Of a stretch of 64,000 bases of DNA, positions 25,099 through 39,016 are shown piece by piece. Each line of letters begins with the position of its first letter. Within the stretch, counting starts at the first letter, position 1. The notes below the pieces were generated by a model. The model was not told the origin of the DNA, searched no databases, and saw nothing but the letters and a program-made list of their open reading frames with translations. Made by a program: the position numbers and the translations under genes. Origin of the DNA: Hormiphora californensis (lineage: Eukaryota > Ctenophora > Tentaculata > Cydippida > Pleurobrachiidae); NCBI GenBank assembly GCA_020137815.1, contig CM035354.1, positions 8,044,487 through 8,108,486 of the forward strand, read 5' to 3'.

Positions 25099-27377
25099 TC
25101 AGATATCTATGATTTCGTAAGCCTTCAGTGAGGCCATGACAATGTAGGTGGCCCACAGCACCAGGCAGGTGATGCCGGTGGCAAACTTTCCACATCCACT
25201 TCCACCTAACTCTCCTCCAAGGACCTGGGATAAATACAATTGTTAGGGATGGGGGTCTCTGTGTGGTTACTGCAGGTGTGACATGTGGTTACCAGGGTTT
25301 ACTGGGAGATGGGTGTGTTATTGTGGTTACCAAGTTTTACTGGAAGATGGGTGTGTCATGTGGTTACCAGGGTTTACTGGGAGATGGGTGTGTCTGTGGA
25401 TACCAGGGTTTACTGGGAGATGGGTGTGTTATTGTGGTTACCAAGTTTTACTGGGAGATGGGTGTGTGTTATTGTGGTTACCAAGTTTTACTGGAAGATG
25501 GGTGTGTCATGTGGTTACCAGGGTTTACTGGGAGATGGGTGTGTCTGTGGATACCAGGGTTTACTGGGAGATGGGTGTGTTATTGTGGTTACCAAGTTTT
25601 ACTGGGAGATGGGTGTGTGTTATTGTGGTTACCAGGGTTTACTGGGAGATGGGTGTGTGTTATTGTGGTTCCACACCCTGCTTGTGGCTGCTGCAGTGTA
25701 CTAACAACACCACCCTTTATCAAGTCACACAACCCTAATGTGCCTGACTATATTGACACATAGACACAGTGATATGCGACTCAACCTGACCCCTTCTGAC
25801 TTACGAAGCGCCTGAAGACCAGTAGGATAATGGCAAATGCAGCGAGGATGACAAAGAGAATAACAGAGAACTGGAGGTTGTATGTTCCAACTTTGAAGGG
25901 TCCTGATCCGTCAATAGATTTCCAGATGACGGCCAACATCCAGGGGAGGCCGAGTCCCAGGAACACGTTTACAGAGTTACTACCTGTAATAATGGGGGCC
26001 GGTTTAGAAACTATCGGGATAACAGAGATAATAAAAAGAGTGCTAATCTAATTAACAGATAAATATATGATGTAACACGTACCGGTTACGTTTCCGATGG
26101 CAGCATCAGCGGAGTCATCGTGGATGGCAGCTGACCGAGAGGCGAATGTGTCAGGGAGGGATGTCCCCAGAGCAACTAGAGTGATACCAGATACAGCAGG
26201 TCTGATTCCCCACACACATCCCAGGAGAGAGGCAACCTGTTCCACAATAGCAGTCAGTACTCCGATATAGAACAGAGAAGCAATGAATGCAGGGTATCCG
26301 GAACCACAGAACCTGGGGGAGAGTTATAAAGGTAGATTGGTATTACTGGTATGTGTGTCCTACTATATGAGATTAGTAATGTATATTAATGTTTATTTGA
26401 CTATAACGTATACCTGGGTGGCACGGTTGAGAACAAGACCTTCCAGAAGAGAGATATGAAATGCATGACAAGATCTCCTATACTGGGTTCCTCCTCCTCC
26501 CCTTCCTCGTCCACCTCTCCACCCATCGTTAGGGCACTGAGGAGTGGGGGCATGTTATTGAAAGCAGCAGTACAGTGCAGAACTATACTAACACAGGAAG
26601 TTGTGGGAGAGAGACACACAAGAATGGTCTAGTTACCTGGTGAATTGCTCCAAGTATGCCTCCTTCAAAGGTTTATCCTCGTCGTCAAAGTTACCAGCGA
26701 TCTCTGCAAGAAGAGCCTCATCTCTACTCTCCCTGCACCCCTCGGTTCGGCAGAGTGTGACGACCATGGCACAATCCTCGCCCAGTGTAGCCCCTAATTT
26801 GGGTTTCTGGAGGGCCACAATCAACGTTGAATGATCCTGAGATAGGGGGATGATGGGTTTAGGGGATACGTCATTGTGGTTTATATTAGGGGATACCTCA
26901 TACCTCATTACCTCACTTTGGTTCTAAAACACATCATAATTGTCAGGGGAGTAAGGAATCAGTGGTGGTACTCACATGAGCAGATTGGTTAACATCCAAC
27001 TCAATAGTTTTAGAGGTTTCACCGTGTCTGAACCAGAGGGTACCATCCAGTTTAATGTAGTCACTACCATCATGTTTGTTCTCTCCCCCAATAGCAGTGG
27101 CATCACTGAGGGGGGGGGGTTGTTATAGCAGGGGACGTGATATAGGGTCACAAATAGTAGTCATGAGCGAGAGGGGATAGAAATAATGTTATCACGCATG
27201 GGAAACATGACAGGTCAACAGATTGTCCTTATCACGTTCCAAACGTGAATCACGGTGTACCAATGGTTGTGACTTGCAGCGTTAGAAAACGTCACGTAGT
27301 CGTAGAGAGGGGGAGGGAAAGTCAGCCAGTGCGTGACTTTTAGTGCACGATCTCTAGCTACCATCTTTCATGCTCTA

Positions 27378-27428
<51 letters not shown>

Positions 27429-29450
27429 TTAGCTTAAGCTAGTAAAAGAGTTCCACAGAACGTCGCTTCTTTGCCAAGGCAGAGAAAGAGAGAGGGAGAG
27501 AGAAGGAATATAGAAAGAAGAGAGGCTGCGTGATTCTAAGTGAGCTCCGTGACTCACGCACTGACGTGTGTCCATCTCTCTCTATAATTGTGCTCCCCTT
27601 CTTTCTATCTAAACAACTACCCTATCTTCAAATTGTCACACACATTTGAAGCTCGTGATTCACGCTCAAACGTGATATAGACAGCTGATATCAGACAATA
27701 TCATGAAAGTCAGGCAAGGGAAATCACGTTTGTGCGTGGGTTCTATTTTCCCTAACTATCAATTGAGCCCTCAACTCACATGGTCTTGTAACTGATGGCA
27801 ACAGCTCCGTCACTTCCTCCAGTCCTCTTCACATTGATCTCAATGCCACAGGGGTCAGGGTCGCTATGGTAACGTGTCGTCTCCATCGAGAAAGTACCGT
27901 GGTCTAGATAGGGGTACTCTGAGTGGCGGGGGAAATAGGTGGCCGTTACGAACTTGAAAGCACTCTGTGTACGTTACCGAAGGAGAAGCGGCGAGAGGAG
28001 ATCAGGATGGTTGCCTGGTATTACTGGATAGTGACACTTGCTAGAACAAACTGCGTTTATATTGCGGTGAGGGAGTAGAGAGAGCGGGGTTGTTAGACTT
28101 GGTGTCTGACAATATAGAGAGAGCGGGGTTGTTAGACTTGGTGTCTGTAGAGTGATGCTAAGAAGCTGCTGAATGGGAGTTTCATGCGAGACATGTGTTA
28201 TTTTATTGGTCAAACAAAGATTGGCTGCTGCGGTATGGGAGCTGCTGGTTATATCTGCATAACACGTAGTAATTAAGGTGTTTAATGGACAATGCGATAT
28301 AAAATCAGGAGGGGCATAAAAATTCCACCAAAAGTGTAACGTAATTAGTTGCCACTTTCATGATCAAATCAAATTAACAAATTTAGGAACTGTAGCTGTT
28401 GTGTAAAATTCCCTGTGTTTCATATATATTGCTCTGATTTTGGGTTGTCATACGGCCATTGCTTACCCTCATTCATGGACCTAGACCAGTGATTTCGACC
28501 GGTGTATTTCTTAGGAGCTCCACGATCTGTGTTAGCAGTGAGTTAGCAACGCAAGGGGGGCTGTTAGTTACCGTAGCAACGGAGAGAGTTACCATAGCAA
28601 CGTGAATTCCTGCTTTAGTATCCAGGGGGATGATACTTTAGTGTGCTCTGGGGTCTTTGGAGTGCTTTCAAGTTAGTAACGGATAAAATAAACAATAAAT
28701 TGTAGACTCTGCTGCTTCTGAACAGATTGAATGTGTAAAAAAAGCAACAGATTCTGAGATTCACTTCTACTAATAGGTTTTCAGTGATCTGCAGTAATAA
28801 CAGCTAACATAAGGGACCAGCTCTAACATGCCATTTGGGCAGCAGAGAGTTGAGAGAGCCGGTACTGTACAGCAGTAAGATATTGGCAGTAATGTTCAGC
28901 TCCAATCTTCAGGAAAAGTTCAGAGCTGAACTTGATGTGTGCTCGTATTAGAAGCATCCGCGAAACTGTCTTTAGTTAGGCGGATGATTTCTTGATAACA
29001 AATCCCAGGCTACTGAACGGAGAGCCCTTGCTGTATCCCTCTGCTGTCTTCTTACTTGACATGTCTAGAATAGTGACAGTACAGATGGATGGATCCCCAA
29101 GGTCTGTTTCTTTAGAGGGAGTCTCCAGTATCACATTGAACTCTTCCTGTAGTGAAGGGTTAGAAATTTAGCTTATTTTATACCCAGAGTCTTAAAAACT
29201 CTCCAGCTAGATTTCATAAATTCATAATACGACTGCATCATAAAGGCCCAACTGTGGGAAGTGGTTTAACAAGGTACTGTACCTGTCGTGAATCCACGTC
29301 ATGTTGAAGGATGGGAATTCTGATTTCCTTGACCGTCTCACCTTCCTTAAACTCCTGCAGGGGATAGCACGTGAGAGTTAGCTGCATTCCTTCGTCGCCA
29401 CACACTCATTAGCACGTGTCAGAGAGAGAGAGGGAGATAGAGAGAGAGAG

Positions 29451-29488
<38 letters not shown>

Positions 29489-32400
29489 GGATAGAGAGAG
29501 GGAGATAGAGAGAGGGAGATAGAGGGAGAGAGAGAGGGGGGATTTACTGAGTGGAATAAGCCAGATAGGCAAGATTATAGTCGACGAAGAGACAGAGATA
29601 CGAGATGAAGTAGCCAGGAAGAGAGAGAGATACTGCTTAGAAATAGAGATAGAGAGATATAGCTTGGAGACGTGAAGAGAGATACGGGTAGTGCCGTTAC
29701 ACTCCCTCCCTGATTTACTATAACTGCTGACGTACTGGGGGAGATGACAGCAAGAGATGATTAGGTGTGAGGACTGGAGAGGGATAGTGTATTATAGAGG
29801 GAGAGGGATAGTGTATAGAGAGTGTATAGAGAGAGGGATAGTGTATAGAGACGAGGAGGAGAAGGAACCTAAATCCTAATACGTCATGTACTGCTGTCTA
29901 GATTTAGCCTATTTATATAACTCATGTCAAGTCTGTCTAATTATCTCACTGCTGCACTGTGTTTCACTGTGCTGCCTGTTTAACAGGTGTGGAGGGCCAG
30001 TAAAACCACATACACACTGTTCACTTATACTGTAGGACACCACACTTGCAACTTACACTCACAACTCACATATCATATTCTAGTAACTACTAACTGTATG
30101 TACCAATACATCGAACACTGCAACTAACTACCCTCTATACGTACCAGTACACCATTGACGGGTGTGTAGTCCAGGTTCTTCTTGGCGGATCCGTCCCGAG
30201 TAGAGAAGTGGCAGTAGTTAGAGCCTGCGTAGGTGCTACTAAAGTCCTGGGGAGTATCATCCTGGTTTAATGTTAGAATGTGGGATATGTGGTAACAAAT
30301 AGGGTGGGTACTGGGAAGTGAGAGAGGGTGTGATAGTATGAGCTGATTCAGTGAGCTGAGGAAGGTACTGTAGGAGATCGTCGAAAAGATGGTTGTTGTG
30401 CTCACTAAAAGTGACAAGCTGGCATGCCCTGACGGCTGACGTATCGGTATGGGCTGAAGTGTGGTTTGTGTTTGGTATTAACAACATCCACCATGACGTG
30501 AAGGGGGTACCGGAACTGCTACAGTTGTCTCCCTCTCCCTCACGTCATGGGTAATGATGTGGTGCAACCGGAACCAGTTATATTATCCGGGAGAGGGCTT
30601 TATGGCGGGTGAGAGAGAGAGGGCGAGGGTTGTGACGGCAACTGCCATTATTTGGTGAGGGAGGTATCAAAGAGAGAGTATCCGGGGGGGGGGGGGGGTG
30701 AAGAATTACATGCAACACAGTAACTGTAACACACACGTGTTACACATGCCACGGTACAGTATGCCAACTTTCAAAGCAACACTTTCCACACTCAGGGGGT
30801 AGCAACACCCCCATCATGATGTGTTAGTGTTCAGGCAGACATACCACTGTACGGGTACCGGTACAGAACAAGACTGCTGCAGCAGCGCAACAGTTACAGC
30901 AACATGACTGACTCTGCAACCAGAGGCGGAAGTGGCAGAGTTGTACACGGAGGAGGGTCACCATGGCAACCACGAACCTGTATGAGGGAGGTGATGTCTG
31001 CATTATCGCTGATCTCCTCTAGCTGCTCTTCGGCCTTACTGAGGGGAGGGGAGAAGGACACTCAACTAGCGTGCAATATGAATTAATCAGGGAGTCACAC
31101 GCACGCACACGCACATACATATTTTGAGGGTCGCACACACGGTACCATATCTAGCTGTGTACTAGCAGTGCATTGGGCCATGCCTCACATACCACGGGTA
31201 TAGCAGGTAAAATTGGGTAACACGGTTAGCAGGGGATCCTGCAGGAGCAGGGAGGGGACTGAACACATGGGGATTGGGTTATTCTAGGTGCAACTGGGGA
31301 TTGCAATTGTACGGATGTTGGATGCCATGCGCTTTATGCAAGATTTTAACACTGGCCATCATGACTTTGGGGATATGCAGGTGTACATGCAGGTTTGGGA
31401 GGGGGTGCTACAAGCAGGTTTGGGAGGGTATTGGGGGTAACTCTGCTACATGACACAGGCATGCTACACGTGACCTCATATAGCGCCAGCTTGGAGATTG
31501 TAATATCAGCTGCGAGATAGGGCGCAGAGAGGAATAGCGAGAGGAGAGAGAACTTTGAAATACGACCAGTTTATTTTGAGGATAGAAGACTTATGGAGAG
31601 GATTCTGGAAGCATATAAAATGAAGCCAAAACATTTAAAACACTTGGGATAGTTTACGCACACGAGCTTTCAGTATTCTAAACGTGACACGTTTTGAAAA
31701 CGGGAGGACATTGGAAGGGGAAGACATACAGAGATAGTAAAAACAGGATCAGCTCTCCTGCAGATCCTGGAATAACAATCAAACAGATATTACTATAGTT
31801 GGTATTAGTAAGACACTCTGCAAACACACGCACACAGACCTAGTTGCCTCTGGCTGGTCTGCGGAGGAGGCCGGGTCAGGCTGCTGTACGGTTTTCCCTG
31901 ACAGATATGCTTTCAGCCGGGTGGAGTCTTCATCGCCGCTATAGCCGTGGGAGGGTGAACCGGCAGTTAGACATGGATATACAACAGAGAGAAGAGGTAC
32001 TATACTAGTACTGTACTAGTAGAGGACTGGACAACGGTTAAAGTAAAGGAAGATGGCGAAAGATACGAGATCACATGTGTTTCAATGCTGTTCAATGGTA
32101 AACATGCTGGATACAGTTAGAGAGGAATGATTTATAGCGGGCCGATCAGGGGCCGTACAAACAGTAAATGCAACTGCTTCAACGTTTACAGAGTGGACAT
32201 GGGTCCACAATGCTATTACATAGAGAGATGGAGACCAAGATAGAGAGAGAGAAGATAGTCTGTACAAAGCAGATAGGAGTTTAATAGCACTGAAAAGCAG
32301 ATTAGGAGATCTTCATCTCTCTTTAATTGGATGATGGACGAGGGAGGGGATGACTCACGCTTGCTCTTCCTCGGATTTCTTCTTGTATGTTGGATTAGGC

Positions 32401-34934
32401 TGGTAGGCAACCTCCAGAACCAACTCCTTCTGGTCATGCATAATGTTGTACATCTTCTGCTTGAAGTAAAAGAATCCTCGGATAGAGCCTAGAGGGAGGG
32501 ATAGAGGGGTTACGGATAGAGCCTAGAGGGATGGAGAGAGGGGTTACGAATAGAGCCTAGAGGGAGGGAGAGAGGAAGGGGTTACGGAAAGAGAGAAAGG
32601 GGTTACGGCGAGAAGAAAATTAATCAGTATCCAAACGACCACACAAAACATTGTAACATACTAAGTCGTTGCAGTTCCGTTTCCTTCCTCCTAGCTTCCC
32701 TGAGGACCTCGACAAGGGTAGCAATCTTGGGAGGGAGTTTCGAGGCTCTGGTGGTAGTTGTACTGCTGTTAATTAGCTTCGGAGTAACTCTCCTCGTTCC
32801 CATCATGGAACTGAGTACTGCGTGTCGGAACCTGAGAGAGAGAGAGGGGTTATAGCAAACTGAGAATAGTATGTTATTTTCAGTTCTATTATTTTCTCTC
32901 ATACCTGCTGATCAAAACAGCTCTGTTATTTTCTCTGTGGTACCTGCTACGTGCAAGAGCGGTGGTCGGACCAGAGTGAGGATCAGATCCAGGTGGAGCG
33001 GGTGTTCCCCCGTTACTAGCTGCAGTTTCATCATTGGCATCCTTCTTATCTAGCAGTTTAACCCAGGGGTTAGGTTTGGGGGCATCTCCATCCTTAGCTG
33101 CACTTTCATCGCCATCAGTGCTCCTCAGAGCGGCCCACTTCGTTGGGGCAGCCTTGGGTTTGTCGTCTGACTTCTCCAGATCGTTATGGTTACTGGGAGG
33201 GGAGCTGTGAGGGTTTATAGTAGGGTGAAATATTAGGGTGAAACAAGAGTGAAATATTAGGGTGAAACAACAAGGTGAAACAGTAGTCAGTAGGGTGAGA
33301 ATTGTGTTATCCCTTACTCATGTTTATTGAGGTGCTCGTCAGAGTTCTGTTCCGGATGGAACATGGGGTTCTTCTCCCTCTTCTTGCTACTAGTCAGCAG
33401 TTTCACCTGGAGATGTGGTTTTAGCATGTAGTTAACACACCGTGGTAACCTGTACTGACAAGTCTGTAAGTTTGTTTGTCGGAGGCAACTCAAGTACAGC
33501 TTCAAAAATATGTATTTTTTGGAGCTTGGATTTTTGAAAGGAAAGTTAAATTCAGCTAGTAAGAGGGCGGCTGAATGAAACGATAGAATGTGAAAATTAG
33601 CAGCGCTTGCATGAGAGGAGGGTAGCTATACACAACGAGTGGGACTTTGGACGAGGCGTACAACGATTAGGCGACTTACGTTACTCGTTTTTCTCAACTC
33701 TTTGCTAGTAGCCATTTTCTTAGCCTAGCATAGCGGGGCCGTTGTTGGGAGATATTTTGACGAGCCATATATACAGGACAGGAGACATTAAGAAGAAGGT
33801 TTGGCATGATGTATTAATAGAGACTACGTATAGGCGAGAGTGAAAGCGAGATATTATACATTTATACAATCGGGTGTACTATGTACTGTGTACTATGTAC
33901 AGTGTATACAGTACATTGTACAGTGTACTCTCGGTGCTTTGTACTCACCATGAACGGAGCCTTCTTTCCAATACACCACCAGTTGTTATCCTGAGCCCAG
34001 GCATGTAAAATCAACAGAGGGAAGAACAGGAAGGTGACAAAAGCCTCCCAGAAATCAACCTAACAATGTTATTTCATATTTGTTACATTTGGTAAACCAA
34101 AACTCTAAAGGAGTTGAAATAATAATCACGTACGACAAAGGGGGTGTTCCATTCCAGGACAACAAGGATCCAAACGTAGGCGAAGACACTCCATACTGCC
34201 GTGGTCAGGAAGACACCTGGAAGAGGATAACGTACCTTTATTGGAAGAGGATAACGTACCTTTATTTATGTAGTGGGACGAGAGAGTAAAACAATAAAAT
34301 GTACTTGTGCAATGTACTAACAACTATTAAGAGAACTTGTTAACCTACCAAACTGCTCGATTCGTTTGAACTGCCCATTCTCAGGGGAGAAGATGCAGAT
34401 TCCAGTGATAACGAGTAAGTTGAAGGCCGCTGATCCAATAATGGTAAATGTACCTAGGGCTCCAACATCAGAATTTTCATCAACATCATCACCACTACCA
34501 CTTGCCAGCATGCCCAGCTGCTCCACAAACGCCAGGAGGATCTCAGGAGCTGAGGATCCCAGAGCCATGAGTGAGAGATTAGCCACCGTCTCGTTCCAGA
34601 CAAGAACCTCCTTGGTTCGAGCCTCCTTCGTCACCGGGTCATACCGTGTCAGGACCTTCTTTTTACTGGTGATAACCTCAATGGCGCCCATGAAAATATC
34701 TGATATGATGGCAATTCCTATAAAAAGATAAAACATAAAGCCGATGTAGAGGAATCCTCGGACCCAGCTGGGCCACAGGTTCTCCCCGGGAAGTAGGATC
34801 CACGATTCACACGTGTTGTTCGTGTACTCGATAATAATTCCTCTTCCCCCATCATAGGTATTGAATATAAAGTCGCTGCTGTTAGCAATTGATACAATGT
34901 CTTTGTGAGCTGATTCAATCATCGCAGGATCCAT
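25099..34934 (-). CDS. SLC8: Na+/Ca2+ exchanger, SLC8 family (NCX), 20 exons
   Basis: Plasma-membrane antiporter exchanging Na+ for Ca2+. Exons on the minus strand: 34349-34934, 34134-34216, 33949-34059, 33680-33718, 33318-33406, 32944-33192, 32662-32831, 32359-32488, 31840-31938, 30978-31038, 30145-30261, 29283-29354, 29056-29146, 27780-27903, 26976-27105, 26637-26836, 26414-26536, 26083-26312, 25805-25983, 25099-25224. They total 3009 nt, 1002 codons plus stop, with every junction in phase. The alpha-1 repeat is in exon 1 ([29 protein letters not shown]) and alpha-2 in exons 18-19 ([32 protein letters not shown]), both with the acidic ion-binding residue. Between them lie a Lys/Ser-rich cytosolic loop (exons 4-10) and two Calx-beta domains (exons 11-13 and 14-16). 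The C-terminal helix is [16 protein letters not shown]. About 70 residues precede TM1, without an obvious signal peptide. Confidence 0.95.
25270..25675. repeat. Minisatellite of about 35-40 bp in the last NCX intron
   Basis: Roughly ten units of TTACTGGGAGATGGGTGTGT plus GTGGTTACCAGGGT or GTGGTTACCAAGTT, with length steps of a few bases (GTGTTATTGTGG versus GTCATGTGG). Higher-order order is visible: a block of about five units is partly repeated. All three plus-strand frames are open because units lack stops; this is an artefact in a non-coding intron. Confidence 0.92.
27230..27677. repeat. Imperfect 450-bp palindrome with CT and GA tracts in an NCX intron
   Basis: The ends (27230-27255 TATCACGTT....CGTGAATCACG and 27652-27677) are inverted copies. 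Inside, a (CT)n tract (27375-27428) is mirrored by a GA-rich tract (27480-27530). CGTGA/GCGTG pentamers recur throughout. It may be a decayed MITE lying in the 1.1-kb intron between the two Calx-beta domains. Confidence 0.5.
28078..28149. repeat. Short direct duplication in an NCX intron
   Basis: GAGAGCGGGGTTGTTAGACT plus GGTGTCTG occurs twice, about 38 bp apart. It is non-coding, between exons 13 and 14. Confidence 0.85.
29418..29545. repeat. (GA)n microsatellite in an NCX intron
   Basis: About 125 bp of GA dinucleotides interrupted by ATATATATATA and GGGA units, between exons 11 and 12. Confidence 0.95.
32480..32585. repeat. 34-bp tandem repeat spanning the NCX exon 8 splice acceptor
   Basis: Three units begin at 32480, 32514 and 32548 and share ATAGAGCCTAGAGGGA and GGGGTTAC. 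The first unit includes the first bases of exon 8 and its acceptor (minus strand CCCTCTAG before GCTCTAT). The other two carry the same CTAG acceptor sequence 34 and 68 bp upstream in the intron. Confidence 0.9.
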
Positions 34935-37900
34935 ATTGGAAGATGTTGTGAAGTTGCTAGTTGTTGTTGTTGTTGGTTAGATGATGTGTTGAGTGGTTCC
35001 CTCGCTGCTATGGCCGCTGCATATAGGTCACGTTATCATAGCCTGGTGGAGGAGAGTCGTGTAATTAGGGGTCATTGGGGAGGAGGTATCGTTGGAATAT
35101 AAATCAATTTAAAATCTAATCATAAAGCAAATTAAAAACGATATCTAAGCAACCTTGAGAGTGAATAAAGAGGCCCAGCTAAAGAATGGTTAAGAATGGT
35201 TAAGAATGAAGAAGGGAATGTTTAATTTATAACTTCGATGACATCACACGGCTCTAAACTGTTAGTTGAGTAAAACAACTTTATGTAGCGATTAAGAAAG
35301 ATACACGGAAACAAGGAAATAGTTCAATGAGAAAACAAATGGTTTTCTATTAAACAGTAGTAGCAGTATACAAGGCCAGCAGGGCCAGCTGGGGGATTGG
35401 GAAGGACCGCACCAATCTACCTAGTATCAATAACAGGGTACTGCAGTGTATAATAGCTCAACAGCAAATGTCCAGGAAGATAATATTGCTCATTACCATT
35501 GTGTGCACTAAGGACCTCTTCAGACATACTACCAGTCAGACAGTATTGGTATAGGAAGGGGGACAAACAGATACAGATCACGAGGGTTAGAGAGAGAGAG
35601 AGTTTCTGTCTGGAGCTGTAAATGCTGTTGTTCCAGCCACGGTTTTTGGAAAAAACCGGCCTCTGTAGCGGAGAAATGCAGCTATGCCTTCTAATGCTAT
35701 TACTCCTTCAGCCTACTGCTTTCTTCACACGTAGCTAATTAAATCTCACTCCATCTATCTCTCTATCTTTTTACTACCTCTCTCACTCTCCTTTCTCGGA
35801 GTGGACAACTATGCAGAGTGCCCACTGTAGACGGCTCCTGATGTGACAGTAGACATTCTCTTTCCCTCTCTTTTACTTTCTCTCTTCCTGTCTCTTTCTA
35901 TACTTCTCTCTCTAAAAAACTTCACCACCAAATCCAGAAACACCCTACCGGCCATACTTCTCCGGAAGGCCCGCACACCGCGAAGCTTAAATCACAACAG
36001 ACATCAATACCAGCCCGGTACCAGACAAAGTTGACGCAGCACTTCAAACAGTGTAGAAAGCTCAGCTTCACTTATCACACACACCTATACTAGTATAGCA
36101 GCACGCATGACAGGTGTGTGTAACAAATTGTTACAAAGAGTCCAATTAGTCAAGTCTCTTTCTGATGTGTGGACACATAGCAGCAACAACCCCAAAAATG
36201 GAACACTTTCAGATCACAAACAATTAGCTTTCTCCAGAAGTTGACTTCTCTCTCTCTCTTTCTGATCTCACTTCCTCTCTCTCCTCTCTATTTGACAAAG
36301 TACACTATCTAGCCGCGGCACTACCAGTCAATCTCCAGGTACCAAAATAGACTCCCTGTTGTGTGAGATGAATGTGATGGACAGAGTGGCCGAGAGAGAA
36401 AAGGGTTGTGTGTGTGTGTGCTAAGTGTGCGACGGGAAACGGAAGATTTCTCTCATAATGATTTTTGTTTCATTCCCATTCCTCTCTTCCCAATCTTTCG
36501 TTTCTCTCTTGCTTCATCTATCATTCTTTCCCCACATACGCACTGAGAAATGCAAATTACACACGATTTACGCTGCAAGGCCACTGCATATGAGAACTGC
36601 ACACACACACACGATAATGATAGTGCTGGCTATCTGGGAAGTAAGGGATGACAGGCAGCTGTTAGCTGAGACAGAACGAGATAAAGAGATGGTGAGATGC
36701 AGTAGAGGTGAGAAATGGCAGAAAACAACAACAAGAGGTATAGAAAGCTGCATTTCACTAAAACTACCCCCAACAAAAGAGAGAGTGTCGACTAATAAGT
36801 CACTGTATCTAGGTGTGGTGTTTCACAATAGTAACAGCACTAGCACACTCTGGTGGGCTAATGTACAAGCTGTACCTTGTTAAATATATGCCCTTCTTCA
36901 ATTAACGTTATTAAAAAAGCTCCCGTGAAAGGTAAGAGAAATACAGTAAGATTTTGGAAGGCGAGAGATCCAAAAAAGAAATGGATAGGCCATATAAGAG
37001 CTATCTAGCAGCTTATAGCGTAAGCGAATAAATGTTAAAAATGCACCCCAAAACCCCATCCTAAATATGGGGAAGCTAATTTTACCAACCCCCCAATGTC
37101 CGTGTTGGGCGAAATGGGGGGTGATGTCAGAATGTGGCTTGTGGGAAATAACAGGAGCTGCTATTACGAGAGGTAAAATTAGAATGCCCGGTAATTGGGG
37201 AAAATGAAAAAAAAGATAAATTGGGGGAGGGATAGTTATGTAAAGAGAGGGAGAGAGACATAAAAAGATGGCCTTGTAGTTAATGATACAAGATGAGACA
37301 TTCCCTACGTAATATAATGCAGGAAGTCTACCACGTGCCCCCCTCTCCCCATGTACCCCTTCTCCCTCTCTCAGGGTATTTAACGTACGTGCTCCAAGTA
37401 GGCCAATAATACCATGTACCTCCCTCCCTGTGCCCTAATTAGTTCATTACTTTGAGAAAGGATTAAGCTTACTTTGAATTGTATGCCTCTTATTAAGATC
37501 AGAAGAAAGTTCAAATGATGAGTATCATAATATTTCAATATCACAAAACTACTCAGCGAGAACACATAAAGATGGAAAACACAAAAAATATTGAGTTACC
37601 ACCTGGGAAGGGGGAGTGAAACATGCTTACGCCATCAACGGCTCAGATTACACAGCCCTCCTCCACCTTGCCTAGGCTGGCTAGGAGATGCCCTGCCCAA
37701 ACAAAATCAATATAATTAATAGGAAACTATAAATATACTCTATGATACAACAACCCCACCCACCTTTATCTCTCTATCTCTGTCTCTCTTTCCCGGTTGC
37801 TGTATTTCTACAAGGATTTCTACCACTATCTCTCCTATGCAACCACACATCAGTCTATGTGGTGCGTGAACTGGTAACGGTTTATATGCGGGAAAGGTTC

Positions 37901-38005
37901 TCCGGAAGTAATAATTAGCTCATTACCAGATGAACCAAGGGTGACACCTCCTGGACTCTTCACACTACCCCCGGTGCAGGGAGAGGGAGAGAGAGAGGGA
38001 GAGAT

Positions 38006-38068
<63 letters not shown>

Positions 38069-38971
38069 GGAGATAGAGAAAGAGAGAGATAGAACTATGG
38101 AAATTAGAATGTTCGACATTTATACTATGTTGTCCGCAGAAGTGCACTTCAGCAGAACAACTACCTTTGACATGTAGAGTTCACTACTCCTTCTCTCTCT
38201 CATCTATCTTTCTCTCTCATCTATCTTCTCTTTCTCTCATCTGTCTCTATATTCCCCCTCCTTCATTTCTAAATCTATCTGCGAGTTGCTACAACATGCA
38301 AACACACTCTCCCGAGAAGATAAAGAAATTCGAATTATTGATGTTTAAATATGTAAATTGTACGGCCACTGTTATCGATGCGAATCGAAATTATTATCTC
38401 CCTTTCCTTTCTCGTATTGTTGAGCGTGTAAATTTAAGGTTTATTGACAGCGATAGGTTCACAACTATACTATTTTGGGGCGGAGGGTTATACAAATGGG
38501 GGTATACCTTGAAAAGACACATGCACACCAAATAAAAGCAGCCTGTTGTCTCTGTATACATGCCGGCTAAGCAGGGTATGTGAGGAAGGGGTCATTTAGC
38601 AATACAGATAGAGATCATGATCACCACTTCAAACTACACATTATGTAGGTTCATAGTATAGTACCATATGGATATCTCTGTTAACTTTAGGAATGCAGAG
38701 GTGGTACCATACGAAAGACAAAATAGAAACCTCATAAACTAAAACATGTTTAAGTAGCCGCTTGGCAGGCAGTAGACTTGGTGAAAGCTGACCCCTGAAA
38801 GAGGTTACTTGCATCGCACCTTCATGTTCGACCTGCAAAGGCAAACTTTAGGAATTCCTAGAGCATCAACACGTCCTACTACAGGCAGTTCTTCTGTGGA
38901 GTTATCACAACCCCTTATGCTGGTTATATTCTGTAGTACATTCTGGGGAGGAGAGAGAGAGGGACCGGACT

Positions 38972-39016
<45 letters not shown>

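Noticed and set aside
25263-25763. Plus-strand frames of 139-166 codons as a gene
   Set aside because: All three frames are open because of a stop-free minisatellite inside an NCX intron; the peptide is only the repeat.
28984-29055. Extension of NCX exon 13 to the stop near 28985
   Set aside because: A GTAAGA donor at 29055 joins to the 27903 acceptor, giving ILDMSNHGTFSME as in Calx-beta domain 2, and makes the whole gene sum to exact codons.
34366-34731. Plus-strand 121-codon frame
   Set aside because: Antisense shadow of NCX exon 1, which contains the alpha-1 repeat.
36425-36883. 152-codon plus-strand frame
   Set aside because: No domain, no similarity I can recognise, low-complexity start, and no splice support. 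Chance openness is likely.
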